Numbered from the stretch's first letter, positions 53,925 to 63,986 are shown. The stretch: DNA of 64,000 nt from Poseidonibacter lekithochrous (GCF_013283835.1 NZ_CP054052.1:1922001-1986000); one strand, 5' to 3'. Notes: a model not told the origin generated them from the letters alone. Translations and numbers: made by a program.

Positions 53925-54560
53925 TTAAATTTGTAATTCTTGTGCAACTTTTATGCACTCTTCAATGGATGTTTTACTACTTATTTTATAATTAATTTCA
54001 CTTGGCAGATACTTTGCTGTGGTTTCTCCAATACAAACAGCTAAATATGATTCATTCCAATCATAGTTTTTCAAAAAACATTGAACACTAGAAGGTGAAG
54101 TAAAAACAAAAATTGAGTTATTTTCAAGTTTTTTATCAACTTTTTTACAAGAAGTTTTATAAGCAATTAGTTCATCAATATCAATATTATCACTTTTTAA
54201 AATTTGTGTTAAATCTGAAACAGTTTTAGAGGCTCTTACATATAAGACTTTTTTATCTTTTAACAAAGGGCAAAGCTCACTAGCAAAACTGTCTCCATGA
54301 GAACTAACACCTGTAAAAACTAAATTGCCATTATATTTTTGAATTACATTTGCAGTTTTAGGAGCAATTGCATAAGAATCAATATCTCTCCAGTCCTTGT
54401 TAAATGAATCTATAGCATAAATAGCATTTTTAGAAGTAAAAATTAATGCATCATATTTATTGATATCTATTTCACTTGATATATATTCAATTCCGAAAAC
54501 TTCAAGGTTTTCAACTCCATCATATTTTAAATTATTTAGTAAATATATTTTCTTAGCCAT
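53925..54560 (-). CDS. hemD: Uroporphyrinogen-III synthase
   Basis: 211 aa, in the divergent HemD family. It closes hydroxymethylbilane to uroporphyrinogen III. LIFTSKNAIYAIDSF, VFTSPSSVQCFL and the C-terminal CIGETTAKYL are the recognisable stretches. It overlaps the end of sulP by 8 nt. The third tetrapyrrole-related gene of the window, apart from hemB and hemW. Confidence 0.9.
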   Translation of the reverse strand: MAKKIYLLNNLKYDGVENLEVFGIEYISSEIDINKYDALIFTSKNAIYAIDSFNKDWRDIDSYAIAPKTANVIQKYNGNLVFTGVSSHGDSFASELCPLLKDKKVLYVRASKTVSDLTQILKSDNIDIDELIAYKTSCKKVDKKLENNSIFVFTSPSSVQCFLKNYDWNESYLAVCIGETTAKYLPSEINYKISSKTSIEECIKVAQELQI

Positions 54561-56124
54561 ATTTTAATTCTATCTCTTGTGTGTAATTTATTGCATCATC
54601 AATTTTATGGAAAATCTTAATATCTTTAAAAGTTTTTTTTGTATCAACTTTTAAAATATGCCTTTTGTGAGCATGTTTTAATACTAAAATTGTTTCAATA
54701 TTTCTTGAACGCATTTTTTCTATTAAATCTTCGATTGTAAAGATTGCAGATAAATCCAAAAAGGAAACTAGTTTACAATCTAAAATAAGTATTTTATTTT
54801 CTTTTACTTTCTCTAGTTTACTATCTAATACAGATGCAGTACCAAAGAATAAAGACCCATCAATTTTGATTACTTCAATATGATTATTTTCAATATCAAT
54901 ATCAAATGAGGTTTTACTTCTATGTGTTTTTATTTTTGTATTCCTTGAAACATGATATACAGCTAGTATAGAAGAAATCGTAATTCCTACTCCAACAGCC
55001 ATAATCAAATCAACAAAAATTGTAAGAAGAAAAACTGTAACCATAATAAGTAAATCTTGTCTTGTTACATTTTTTAATATCTTTAAAAACCTATAGTCTA
55101 ATATATCAAACCCTACTTTAATCAAAATTCCTGACAAAACAGCTAAAGGGATTTTTGAGGCTAAAGGAGCTAAGAACAATACAATAACTAACAAAGTTAA
55201 TGAGTGAACAATACCTGATAATTTATTAGTACCACCAGAATTAATATTTATAACAGTACGCATTGTTGCCCCTGCTCCAGGTATTGCTCCAAAAAATGAG
55301 CAAAGAGAATTACCAATACCTTGAGCTATTAACTCTTTTTTTGGATTATGTTTAGTTTTAGTCATAGAATCAGCAACTAATGATGTTAATAAAGAATCAA
55401 TTGAACCTAACAAGGCTAGTGTAATAGCTAATGTAATAATAGTGTCTAACTTCAATAAATCAAAAGAAAAAGGAAATATAATTTCTGGTAATCCCATTGG
55501 TATTTCACCAATTGTATCTATTTCATATCCCATATACATTGTAAAATATGTAACTACTACTAGAGCAATTAACGCAGAAGGAACAATTTTTGTTATAAAT
55601 TTTGGTGTTAAAAACATAATAGCTAATGTAATATATGCAATAATCAAAGAACTGTCATCAGCTTGCTTCAGTGTTTCAAGTAATTGACTTAAGGTATATA
55701 TAACAGAACCATAAGCTTCAACTCCTAAAAAAGGATTTATTTGAAGTATTATTATAATAACTCCAACACCGCTCATAAAACCAGAAATTACAGGATAAGG
55801 GATATATTTAATCCATTTACCAATACCCACTATTCCAAAAGAAATTTGGATTAATCCTGATAAAAATATTATTGACATTACTGAAATTAAATCGTGTGGA
55901 AAAGCTGCAACAGCTGTTGCAGTTATGACAGTCATTGGACCAGTAGGTCCAGATATTTGAGTGTGAGTACCCCCAAATAGTGAAGCAAAAAAACCTAAAA
56001 TAATAGCACCATATAAACCTGCAATTGCACCCGCACCACTGGCAACACCAAAAGCAAGAGCTAAGGGTAAGGCAACAACTGCTGCTGTTACCCCAGAAAA
56101 TATATTATTTTTTATGCTATTCAA
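54553..56124 (-). CDS. SulP-family anion transporter with STAS domain
   Basis: 523 aa. The SLC26/SulP membrane domain has about 12-14 helices with QISGPTGPMTVI near the N-terminus and the GAIPGAGATMRTVININSGG segment (in two parts). A cytoplasmic STAS domain (about 415-520, ILDCKLVSFLDLSAI) follows. It could carry sulfate, bicarbonate or another anion; the substrate cannot be told from sequence. It lies 14 nt after der. Confidence 0.92.
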   Translation of the reverse strand: MNSIKNNIFSGVTAAVVALPLALAFGVASGAGAIAGLYGAIILGFFASLFGGTHTQISGPTGPMTVITATAVAAFPHDLISVMSIIFLSGLIQISFGIVGIGKWIKYIPYPVISGFMSGVGVIIIILQINPFLGVEAYGSVIYTLSQLLETLKQADDSSLIIAYITLAIMFLTPKFITKIVPSALIALVVVTYFTMYMGYEIDTIGEIPMGLPEIIFPFSFDLLKLDTIITLAITLALLGSIDSLLTSLVADSMTKTKHNPKKELIAQGIGNSLCSFFGAIPGAGATMRTVININSGGTNKLSGIVHSLTLLVIVLFLAPLASKIPLAVLSGILIKVGFDILDYRFLKILKNVTRQDLLIMVTVFLLTIFVDLIMAVGVGITISSILAVYHVSRNTKIKTHRSKTSFDIDIENNHIEVIKIDGSLFFGTASVLDSKLEKVKENKILILDCKLVSFLDLSAIFTIEDLIEKMRSRNIETILVLKHAHKRHILKVDTKKTFKDIKIFHKIDDAINYTQEIELKYG

Positions 56125-56138
56125 AATAACTCCTAGGT

Positions 56139-57560
56139 TTAATTATCCTCGTCTAGATATTCCTCGTCACCCATCTTATCATTCTTACCTCTAGCAATTA
56201 GATGTATTGGTGTACCTTCAAAATTGAATTTATCTCTTAAGAAGTTAATCAAGTATCTTTTATAAGAGAAGTGAAGTAATCTTGGTTTATTCATAACTAA
56301 AGCAATTTTTGGCGGTTTAGTACTGAATTGAGTTGAATAATAAATTCTTAAATAGTTCCCATTAGGACTTGGTAATGCATGTCTAATTACTGCTTGCTCA
56401 ATTACTTTATTTAAAGCTGAAGTTGTGATTCTTTGAGTATAGTTATCGTGTATTTCAATAATCTTCTCTTTTAATCTATCAACAGATCTTCCTGTTTTTG
56501 CAGAAATTGCAATAATTGGAGCATAGTAAAGGAATCTGAATCTTCTTCTAACTTCTTCTTCAAGTTTTTTGAAGGTATCCATATTCTCATCCCACTTATT
56601 TAAAACGATAATAGTTCCTAGACCATATTCATCAACAAGTCCAGCAATTTTCTCATCTAAATCAGTAAATGGTTCAGAAGCATCTAATACTACTAAAGCA
56701 ACATTGGCTTTATCTAACATCTCTTTAGTTCTCATTAATGCAAATTTTTCAATTCCATCAATTCTTCCACGTCTTCTTAATCCAGCCGTATCAACAAATG
56801 TAACACTTTTATCAGCATACTCATATGTTTCATCAACAGGATCAATTGTAGTACCAGCAATTGGAGAAACAACAGATCTTTCTTGACCAATGATTGCATT
56901 TAATGTAGATGATTTACCTACATTAACTCTACCAATAATACCAACTTTAATTTCATTGTTGTTATCTTCTTCACTTTCCCCATCTTCTAGTAAATCATCT
57001 AATGAATCAGTACCATTATCTGCTAGTTCAGTTTCAATTTCTGGTTCAATAACCTCTGGAAGGTGTTTATAAATCCATTCAAATAAGTTTTTAGTTCCTC
57101 TATTGTGAGAAACAGATATACCCATAAGATCTTCATCAGAAATTCCGAATTCAAAGAATTCCCATAATCTTTCTAATTCTTTATCATTATCGATTTTATT
57201 TACTACTAAAGCTAATTCTTTACCTAAAGCTTGAAGCTCATAAAATAATTCTTTATCTTTATCATCTGGTATATTTTTACCATCTACCATAAAAAGTATT
57301 ATATCAGCTTCTTTTGCAGTCTCAATTGCTTTTCTTTTTACATTTGAAAATATTGCATCATCAGTTTCATCAATACCACCAGTATCCAGCATTAATGCTT
57401 TTCTATCTAAAACTTCAACTTCATGTTTTCTAATATCTCTTGTTGTTCCCGCTTGTTCAGAAACAATTGCAATTCTTTTTTGTGCAATTCTATTAAAAAG
57501 AGAAGATTTTCCTACATTTGGTTGCCCAATAAGTGCAATTTTCTTTAATTCTTTACTCAT
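56139..57560 (-). CDS. der: Double-GTPase ribosome assembly factor Der (EngA)
   Basis: 473 aa. Two tandem GTPase domains have P-loops GQPNVGKSSLFNRI and GRVNVGKSSTLNAI, each with its DTGG/DTAG and NKxD motifs (VNKID, LNKWD), and a C-terminal KH-like domain (YYSTQFSTKPPKIALV) completes the layout. It is needed for 50S subunit maturation. An acidic linker (about 170-200) joins the two G domains. Full length. Confidence 0.97.
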   Translation of the reverse strand: MSKELKKIALIGQPNVGKSSLFNRIAQKRIAIVSEQAGTTRDIRKHEVEVLDRKALMLDTGGIDETDDAIFSNVKRKAIETAKEADIILFMVDGKNIPDDKDKELFYELQALGKELALVVNKIDNDKELERLWEFFEFGISDEDLMGISVSHNRGTKNLFEWIYKHLPEVIEPEIETELADNGTDSLDDLLEDGESEEDNNNEIKVGIIGRVNVGKSSTLNAIIGQERSVVSPIAGTTIDPVDETYEYADKSVTFVDTAGLRRRGRIDGIEKFALMRTKEMLDKANVALVVLDASEPFTDLDEKIAGLVDEYGLGTIIVLNKWDENMDTFKKLEEEVRRRFRFLYYAPIIAISAKTGRSVDRLKEKIIEIHDNYTQRITTSALNKVIEQAVIRHALPSPNGNYLRIYYSTQFSTKPPKIALVMNKPRLLHFSYKRYLINFLRDKFNFEGTPIHLIARGKNDKMGDEEYLDEDN

Positions 57561-57596
57561 AAATTTTTAAAATCCTAATTATAATTGTATAAAATA

Positions 57597-57632
57597 AAAA
57601 AGGCATTAGCCATTAACGACTAATACCTTTTT
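57597..57632 (-). terminator. Intrinsic terminator after hpf
   Basis: A 13-bp stem (57597-57609 with 57620-57632) pairs fully on the minus strand, with one G-U pair, has a 10-nt loop and is followed by a T run. It stands between hpf and der. Confidence 0.85.
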
Positions 57633-57650
57633 CACTAATGAAGCTAGGGA

Positions 57651-58193
57651 TTAATATAATCCGAAGTTACCTTCATCAGAACTTTTATAAAGTACTCTCA
57701 TGTTATCGTCTTTATCATAGAATACTTTAAATTGTGAATCAGAAGCTTTTAATTCTTTTAATGCTTCTTCAATATCCATTGGTTTATATGAATTTAATCT
57801 TACTGGAGTAATTTCATCTTCAAATTTTTCTAATTCAATAGCAATTTGATCTTCAATTACATTAGCTTCAACTTCAGTAAGTTTAGTAGCTCTATGTCCA
57901 GTAATTTTATCATGGTGTCTTCTTAACACTTTAGAAACTCTATCTACAGCAATATCAACTGCTGAATATAAGTCTTTATCTTTTTGTTTAACAACAATTG
58001 TATCTAAATGTGCAACATTTAGAGTGAACTCAAAAGAAAACGCTTTTTTACCGTGTTTTTCTTCTTGAGATATAATTGAATTAACAGAAATAATATCTAA
58101 ATTGTATTTTTTAAAAATCTCTACAGAACTATTAATATAATCTTTAATTGGCTCAGTTAAATCTATGTGTCTTCCTACAATACTTGTATTCAT
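57651..58193 (-). CDS. hpf: Long-form ribosome hibernation promoting factor
   Basis: 180 aa from MNTSIVGRHIDLT, chosen because AAGGAG lies just upstream; the frame extends 75 bases further without a good site. The N-terminal S30AE/YfiA-like domain (about 1-105) binds the ribosome A/P region, and the C-terminal domain (about 120-180, MDIEEALKELKASDSQFKVF) mediates 100S dimer formation. Long HPF joins two 70S ribosomes in stationary phase. It is a single gene with its own terminator. Confidence 0.94.
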   Translation of the reverse strand: MNTSIVGRHIDLTEPIKDYINSSVEIFKKYNLDIISVNSIISQEEKHGKKAFSFEFTLNVAHLDTIVVKQKDKDLYSAVDIAVDRVSKVLRRHHDKITGHRATKLTEVEANVIEDQIAIELEKFEDEITPVRLNSYKPMDIEEALKELKASDSQFKVFYDKDDNMRVLYKSSDEGNFGLY

Positions 58194-58500
58194 AACAAAC
58201 TCCTTAAATAATAATTTATTTATTCTAACATAAATAAAATAAAATAAACCATACAAAAAACTATGCAATTATAATTAAATTGTATTAAACACTAGCTTTA
58301 ATTAGTTATTGTATTTATAACTTTACTTTATACATGGTTTTAATTGTCTTTAAAAGATTATAGAATGAAAGAAAGTTTGATATTCTTTGTAAAATAATGA
58401 AATTTTTTACTATTAATGGAAAAATCTAACTATTTTTATAGGGAAAGTCGATATTTCGCATTTATTTAAGTTTAAAACTTAAATAAATGGAAATCAACTA
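58194..58500. other. Intergenic region between ftsK and hpf
   Basis: 307 bp, very AT-rich. It holds the ftsK 3' hairpin at its right side and, near the left end, a TAGAAT-like -10 box for hpf. I see no ORF with a ribosome site and no stable RNA. Nothing else can be assigned. Confidence 0.5.
58459..58489 (-). terminator. Hairpin after ftsK
   Basis: A 14-bp AT-rich stem (58459-58472 with 58476-58489) and a 3-nt loop lie 11 bases after the ftsK stop. There is no T run behind it, so termination would depend on the stem only. Confidence 0.5.
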
Positions 58501-60756
58501 TTAAAGTAATATTTCTCTATTACCTTTTACATTTGCTTCAGATAGTACTCCAGTTTGCTCTAATTGTTCAACAATTGTTGCAGCTCTGTTGTATCCTATT
58601 CTTAGTTTTCTTTGAATATAAGAAATAGAAGTCTTTTTATCATTTATTACAACTTGTTTGGCATCTTCATATAAAGGATCTAAATCACCTAGTTCTGCAT
58701 CAGTTGAAGTATTACTTGAAGATGATGAATTTCTATCTTTAATAAAATTCATATCATAATCAACATCTCTTTGCTCTTTTAAGAAATCAACAACTTTATC
58801 AATTTCTGCTTCCATAGACCAAGGAGCATGTATTCTTACAAGACCTGACATACCAGGAGGAGTAAATAGCATATCTCCACGCCCAAGTAATGATTCAGCA
58901 CCCATAGAGTCTAAGATAATCTTAGAATCAACTTTTTGACCTACCTTATAAGAAAGTCTAGAAGGTAAGTTTGCTTTAATAAGACCAGTTACAACATCAA
59001 CAGAAGGTCTTTGTGTTGCTACAATTAAGTGAATACCAGAAGCTCTTGCCATTTGAGCAAGCCTTGCAATTGAGTATTCAACATCTTTTCCAGATGTCAT
59101 CATCAAGTCAGCTAACTCATCAATCACTACTACAATATAAGGGAAAGCTTCAAAATCTTCTTTTTTAGCTTTCTCATTATAGTTCTCAATATTTTTAGTT
59201 CTAGTTTGAGACATTAAAGTATAACGTCTCTCCATCTCACCTACCATATTAGCTAATGCATTTATAGCATCCCCTGCTTTTGTAATAACGGGAGTCAATA
59301 AATGCGGAATATCATTGTACATTGAGAACTCAAGCATTTTTGGATCAATCATAACTAATTTTAGATTATCCGGTGAGTTCTTATATAATAATGAAAGAAT
59401 CATAGAATTAATACCAACTGATTTACCAGAACCTGTAGTTCCTGCAATAAGTAAATGAGGCAGTTTCTTTAAATCTGTGATAAATGGTTTTCCAACAATA
59501 TCTTTTCCTAATATCATAGTAAGAGGAGATTTTGAGTTTTGAAATAACTCACTCTCTAACATCTCTCTTAAATAAATAGTTTGCATCTCGATATTAGGAA
59601 CTTCAATACCAACAACATCTTTTCCAGGAATTGGAGCTTGAATTCTAATTGTTTGAGCTTTAAGAGCCATTGCTAAATCATCTTGAAGATTTAAAATCTT
59701 AGAAACTTTTACATTTGGTGCAGGTTTAAACTCAAAAGTTGTTACAACTGGACCTGTATAGGTTCTTACAACGTCACCATCAATTTTAAACATAGCAAGT
59801 TTGTCTAATAAATCAGAGATCTTTTGATCAATTTCAGATTCACTAACTTTATTCTTTTTCTCTTTAGGAGCTTTTTGGAAAAAGTCTGTATGAGGTAATT
59901 CAAAATCTTTTGGTTTCTCTGTTGTACCAATTTCAATATCTTCTAAAAGTTTTTTATTCTCTTCTAACTCTTCTACAATGATTCCATGTGATTCAGTTTG
60001 AGCTTCTAATATCTCTTCTTCTTTTTCATTTGTAGAAGCTTGATTTTCCATGGCTTCAGATTTTATCTCTTCCATAACTTCATAAGCATCTGGTTTAGAA
60101 ATAAACTCTTCTATATCACCTTTTGTATTAGAATCATTTTTTACTTCTTTTATATTAGTCTTAGCAGAAACAGGCATCTCAAGAATTATTTCAGCTGTGT
60201 CACCCTCTTCTTTTACAACAACATTTTGTTCTTTTCTTTTTGTTCTTCTACTATTTTCTATTCTTTTAGGTTTACTTTGTTTTGCTTCTGATTTAAATTT
60301 ATCTTTCATTTTTTGAACACCATTAAATTCAAAATCAGAGTTTTCTTTTATAACTAAGAAAGAGATTATATATCCCACTAAAACGAAGATATATAAACCT
60401 GCTCTACCAATAAATGGAATTAAGTCATGAACTAGAATATTACCTATTTCACCACTATTAGCTTTTGTATCTATTATTAGTGATTGGAAAATTAAAGATA
60501 TAAATAAAATTAGTAACACTACAGAGATATTTAAAAAAACATCTTTTTTTTGAATGTCTTTTTTGTAGTTTACTAAATATAATGGATATACAAAAAGTAA
60601 TAAATATACATAAGATAAGTACCCAAAATATTTTTGTGAGAAAGTAGCAAAACTTGAACCTGCAGTTCCTACTACCTCTTTTGCACTAACAAAAGTAGAA
60701 AACTCAAAGAATACTATAATAAATAGAATAATTAAGGATATGATTTTCTTTGCTAT
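58501..60756 (-). CDS. ftsK: DNA translocase FtsK, probable ATA start
   Basis: 751 aa if read from ATA at 60756. From the first standard start, GTG 60519, only 672 aa remain and two of four membrane helices are lost. The open frame from 60771 (in-frame TAA at 60772-60774) to 60519 has no ATG, GTG or TTG, but encodes two hydrophobic helices (KIISLIILFIIVFF and YVYLLLFVYPLYLV) that complete the FtsK 4-helix domain. AAAGG lies 7 bases before ATA. The motor domain has the P-loop GTTGSGKSVGINS and DELADLMM, and the C-terminal gamma winged helix has SYIQRKLRIGYNRAA. It moves DNA at the septum and, with XerH, resolves chromosome dimers. Confidence 0.85.
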   Translation of the reverse strand: MAKKIISLIILFIIVFFEFSTFVSAKEVVGTAGSSFATFSQKYFGYLSYVYLLLFVYPLYLVNYKKDIQKKDVFLNISVVLLILFISLIFQSLIIDTKANSGEIGNILVHDLIPFIGRAGLYIFVLVGYIISFLVIKENSDFEFNGVQKMKDKFKSEAKQSKPKRIENSRRTKRKEQNVVVKEEGDTAEIILEMPVSAKTNIKEVKNDSNTKGDIEEFISKPDAYEVMEEIKSEAMENQASTNEKEEEILEAQTESHGIIVEELEENKKLLEDIEIGTTEKPKDFELPHTDFFQKAPKEKKNKVSESEIDQKISDLLDKLAMFKIDGDVVRTYTGPVVTTFEFKPAPNVKVSKILNLQDDLAMALKAQTIRIQAPIPGKDVVGIEVPNIEMQTIYLREMLESELFQNSKSPLTMILGKDIVGKPFITDLKKLPHLLIAGTTGSGKSVGINSMILSLLYKNSPDNLKLVMIDPKMLEFSMYNDIPHLLTPVITKAGDAINALANMVGEMERRYTLMSQTRTKNIENYNEKAKKEDFEAFPYIVVVIDELADLMMTSGKDVEYSIARLAQMARASGIHLIVATQRPSVDVVTGLIKANLPSRLSYKVGQKVDSKIILDSMGAESLLGRGDMLFTPPGMSGLVRIHAPWSMEAEIDKVVDFLKEQRDVDYDMNFIKDRNSSSSSNTSTDAELGDLDPLYEDAKQVVINDKKTSISYIQRKLRIGYNRAATIVEQLEQTGVLSEANVKGNREILL

Positions 60757-60766
60757 TTTAAAGCCT

Positions 60767-61714
60767 TTATTTTAATAATTTTGCAATTCTTCCTTGTAAT
60801 TTAAGCCATTCTCTATGACCCATTAAAGGAAAACCTGCCCAAGATTTTTTTGGTTCAGTAATTGTTTTAGTAACACCACCACGAGCTGCAATTGTTGTAA
60901 AAGGAGCAATTTCTAAATGACCAGCTGTTCCACTTTGTCCACCCATAATTACATATTGATTTAATATAGTTGAACCAGATAAACCAACTTGTGAAACTAA
61001 AATAGATCCTGTTCTAATTTTACAGTTATGTGCAATATGTACTAAGTTATCAAGTCTTACACCACTTTCAATAATTGTTGATTTGAAAACTGCTCTATCA
61101 ATTGTACAATTAGCACCAATTTCAACATCATTTCCAATTGTAACATTACCATTTTGATATATTTTAATATATTTACCATCTTTAGTATTTGCAAATCCAA
61201 AACCATCACTACCAATAACAGTTCCAGCATGGATTAAACAATCACTTCCAATAGTACAGTCTCTATAAATAGTTACATTAGGATGGATAATAGTATTATC
61301 TCCAATACTTACATTATCACCAATATAAGCTCCCGCCATAATAGTACAGTCTTTACCAATAATTGAGTTTTTACCAAGATATACATTTGGCATAACTATA
61401 GTATTTTCAGCAACTACGGCTTCAGTTCCTGTAGTTTCAACTATTTTTGGTGCAAAAAACTTACTAGTATGAGCAAGATTTAAATAAGGCTCATCACAAA
61501 CTAATGCTATTGTTCCCTCAGGCACTTCATCTTTAAAGTCCTGTGTAACAAATACAGCTGCTGCTTTTGTACTTTTTAAATCGCTAAGATATTTTTTATT
61601 TTCTAAAAAAGTTAGTTCATTTTCATTTGAGTCAATTAGAGTATTTAACCCTAAAATCTCTTTTTGAGAGTCACATTGTAAATTCAATGCTTTTGCTATG
61701 TCTTGTAAAGTCAT
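60767..61714 (-). CDS. lpxD: UDP-3-O-acylglucosamine N-acyltransferase
   Basis: 315 aa. It adds the N-acyl chain in lipid A synthesis. The N-terminal uridine-binding domain is followed by a left-handed beta helix of hexapeptide repeats (for example IGDNVSIGDNTIIHPNVTIY) with the catalytic His in HIAHNCKI. The C-terminal helix WLKLQGRIAKLLK is present. Its stop overlaps the ribosome site used by ftsK. Confidence 0.96.
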   Translation of the reverse strand: MTLQDIAKALNLQCDSQKEILGLNTLIDSNENELTFLENKKYLSDLKSTKAAAVFVTQDFKDEVPEGTIALVCDEPYLNLAHTSKFFAPKIVETTGTEAVVAENTIVMPNVYLGKNSIIGKDCTIMAGAYIGDNVSIGDNTIIHPNVTIYRDCTIGSDCLIHAGTVIGSDGFGFANTKDGKYIKIYQNGNVTIGNDVEIGANCTIDRAVFKSTIIESGVRLDNLVHIAHNCKIRTGSILVSQVGLSGSTILNQYVIMGGQSGTAGHLEIAPFTTIAARGGVTKTITEPKKSWAGFPLMGHREWLKLQGRIAKLLK

Positions 61715-61737
61715 ATTTATCCTTAATAATAGGATAA

Positions 61738-61761
61738 GATAAGAAGGATCGTCTTCTTATC
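61738..61761 (-). terminator. Terminator after ilvH
   Basis: A 9-bp stem, GATAAGAAG (61738-61746) with CTTCTTATC (61753-61761), overlaps the ilvH stop and is followed on the minus strand by TTATCCTATTATT. It separates ilvBH from lpxD-ftsK. Confidence 0.6.
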
Positions 61762-62254
61762 TTTCCATTGCTACAATACCACTTCTTACTACTTCAAGTG
61801 GATTGAATTTTTGCATAATTTTAATAAAGTTCATGATTCTTGAAGAAGAATCAGTTGCTGATACGATAATTGCTTCCTCAGTAACATTTTGAATACTACC
61901 ATGATAAGCTCTAGCAATTACATCAATATCAGATAGATTATTGTTAAGAGAAAATTTCATTAATACTGTATCTTTTTCAATAACATTTCTATGTTCATTT
62001 ACTTTAAGTACTGGAATTAATTTATTTAATTGTTTAACAATCTGGTCAATAATTCTTTTATCACCAGTTGTTACAATTGTCATTCTTGAGTATTCACTTC
62101 CTTCAATAGGAGCTACTGTTAAAGAATCAATATTATATCCACGAGCAGAGAATAATCCAACAATTCTAGATAAAACATTGTGCTCATTCATCACAACAAC
62201 AGAAATAACTTGCCTAGTTGTTTCTGTATCGTAGTAGTGATTAAAATTATTCAT
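61757..62254 (-). CDS. ilvH: Acetolactate synthase small (regulatory) subunit
   Basis: 165 aa. An N-terminal ACT domain (VVMNEHNVLSRIVGLFSARGYN in two parts) and a C-terminal regulatory domain bind valine and control the large subunit. Its ATG overlaps the ilvB stop by one base, so the two subunits are made in coupled fashion. Confidence 0.96.
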   Translation of the reverse strand: MNNFNHYYDTETTRQVISVVVMNEHNVLSRIVGLFSARGYNIDSLTVAPIEGSEYSRMTIVTTGDKRIIDQIVKQLNKLIPVLKVNEHRNVIEKDTVLMKFSLNNNLSDIDVIARAYHGSIQNVTEEAIIVSATDSSSRIMNFIKIMQKFNPLEVVRSGIVAMER

Positions 62255-63951
62255 TATTTTGCCCCTTCAATTAACGTCATTTCATTTAAAGCATGCCCAT
62301 TTGGTACCATAGGTAATACTTCTTCATTTCTTTCAACAATAACTTCAATCATTGCTGGTTTTTTCTTTTCAACTGCATCTTTTAATGCAATATCAAATTC
62401 TTCTTTTGTTGTAACTCTATATCCAATTCCACCAAAGGCTTCAACTAACATTTTAAAGTTAGGCTGAGCACTTAAATCAGTTTCAGATAATCTATTATCA
62501 TAGAACATTGTTTGCCACTGTCTTACCATTCCTAAGTAATTATTATTTAAAACAATATTTATTACTGGTAAATCAGATTCAACACATGTCATTAACTCTT
62601 GAATGTTCATTAAAATAGAACCATCACCTGTGAAGTTAATAGAAACTTTATCTTTATCTTTCATTGCTCTTGCAACACCCATAGCTGCTGGAAGACCAAA
62701 CCCCATAGTTCCTAAACCACCAGAAGTGATAAATTGTCTTGGGAAAGAGAATGGATAAAACTGTGCAGTCCACATTTGATGTTGCCCAACATCAGTAGAA
62801 ACTACAGCTTTACTTCCTAGTAATTCTCCAACTCTTTGAATTGGCCATTGTGGCTTAATCACATCGTTTGAATCGTTATATCTTAAAGGTTCTTTCTCTC
62901 TATATTCAGTTAATAATTCAACCCAGTTAGAGTAATCATTAAATTCATTATCAGAAATTGCTTCTAACATACCTTCAACAGTTTTCTTTAAATCTCCAAC
63001 AATTGGAAAGTCAGGTGTAACTAACTTATCAATACTAGTTGGGTCAATATCAACATGAATTATTCTAGCTTTAGATGCAAATTCATCTAATCTACCTGTA
63101 ACTCTATCATCAAATCTTGCACCTAATGAGATTAATAAATCCGTCTCATGAGTTGCCATATTTGCAGCGAATTCACCATGCATTCCTAACATACCAAAGA
63201 ATAATGGGTTTGAATCACCCATAGTTCCTCTAGCCATTAATGTTTCAACAGCTGGAATATTAAGTTTTTTAGCAAATTCTCTAACTTCATAAGCACAGTT
63301 TGCTAAAATTGCACCACCACCAACATAAATTAAAGGTTTTTTAGCTTTTGAAATTGCTTCCATTGCTTTCTTTAACTGTCTTTTATTGTAGTTAACAGTT
63401 GGTTTATAAGTTGGTAAGTTTATCTTTTGAGGATAAACAAAATCACCTAACTCTGCTGTGATATCTTTTGGGATATCAATATGCACAGGTCCTGGTCTTC
63501 CAGTACTTGCAATATGGAAAGCTTCATTAATAATTCTTGGTAAATCATCAATAGAATTAACTAAATAATTGTGCTTTGTACATGGTCTAGATATACCTAC
63601 CGCATCAATTTCTTGAAATCCATCAGTCCCTATAATAGTTGTTGGTACTTGCCCAGAAATAACAACTAAAGGAGTAGAATCCATATAAGCATCAGCTAAA
63701 CCAGTGATTGCATTTGTGAAACCAGGTCCAGAAGTTACAATTGCAACTCCAACTTTACCAGTAGATCTAGCATAACCTTCCGCTGCTATGATAGATGCCT
63801 GTTCATGTCTATTTAGAATGTGTTGAAAATAGTTTTGTTTATATATTTCATCATAGACGTTCATAATAGCGCCACCTGGGTATCCGAATACGACTTCAAC
63901 CCCTTCTTGATGTAATGATTCTATAACCATTTTTGCGCCAGTCATTTTCAT
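62254..63951 (-). CDS. ilvB: Acetolactate synthase large subunit
   Basis: 565 aa thiamine-diphosphate enzyme. It makes acetolactate/acetohydroxybutyrate for valine, leucine and isoleucine. The catalytic Glu region NRHEQASIIAAEGYAR is near the N-terminus, and the thiamine-diphosphate motif is GDGSILMNIQELMT with NNNYLGMVRQWQ. FAD-binding region intact. GGAGAAATATT precedes the ATG. The gene is also called ilvI. Confidence 0.97.
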   Translation of the reverse strand: MKMTGAKMVIESLHQEGVEVVFGYPGGAIMNVYDEIYKQNYFQHILNRHEQASIIAAEGYARSTGKVGVAIVTSGPGFTNAITGLADAYMDSTPLVVISGQVPTTIIGTDGFQEIDAVGISRPCTKHNYLVNSIDDLPRIINEAFHIASTGRPGPVHIDIPKDITAELGDFVYPQKINLPTYKPTVNYNKRQLKKAMEAISKAKKPLIYVGGGAILANCAYEVREFAKKLNIPAVETLMARGTMGDSNPLFFGMLGMHGEFAANMATHETDLLISLGARFDDRVTGRLDEFASKARIIHVDIDPTSIDKLVTPDFPIVGDLKKTVEGMLEAISDNEFNDYSNWVELLTEYREKEPLRYNDSNDVIKPQWPIQRVGELLGSKAVVSTDVGQHQMWTAQFYPFSFPRQFITSGGLGTMGFGLPAAMGVARAMKDKDKVSINFTGDGSILMNIQELMTCVESDLPVINIVLNNNYLGMVRQWQTMFYDNRLSETDLSAQPNFKMLVEAFGGIGYRVTTKEEFDIALKDAVEKKKPAMIEVIVERNEEVLPMVPNGHALNEMTLIEGAK

Positions 63952-63980
63952 AATATTTCTCCATTTTAAAATAAGCAGAT

Positions 63981-63986
63981 ATTATA
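63981..63986 (-). promoter_or_regulatory. Probable -10 box for ilvBH
   Basis: TATAAT on the minus strand lies 29 bp before the ilvB ATG. A -35 box would be at or beyond the window edge. Confidence 0.5.

Noticed and set aside
53804-53995. A 63-codon plus-strand ORF with an AGGAG-like site between purD and hemD
   Set aside because: It lies across the structured purD leader and runs into hemD on the opposite strand. Its GC-richer part is better explained by RNA structure.
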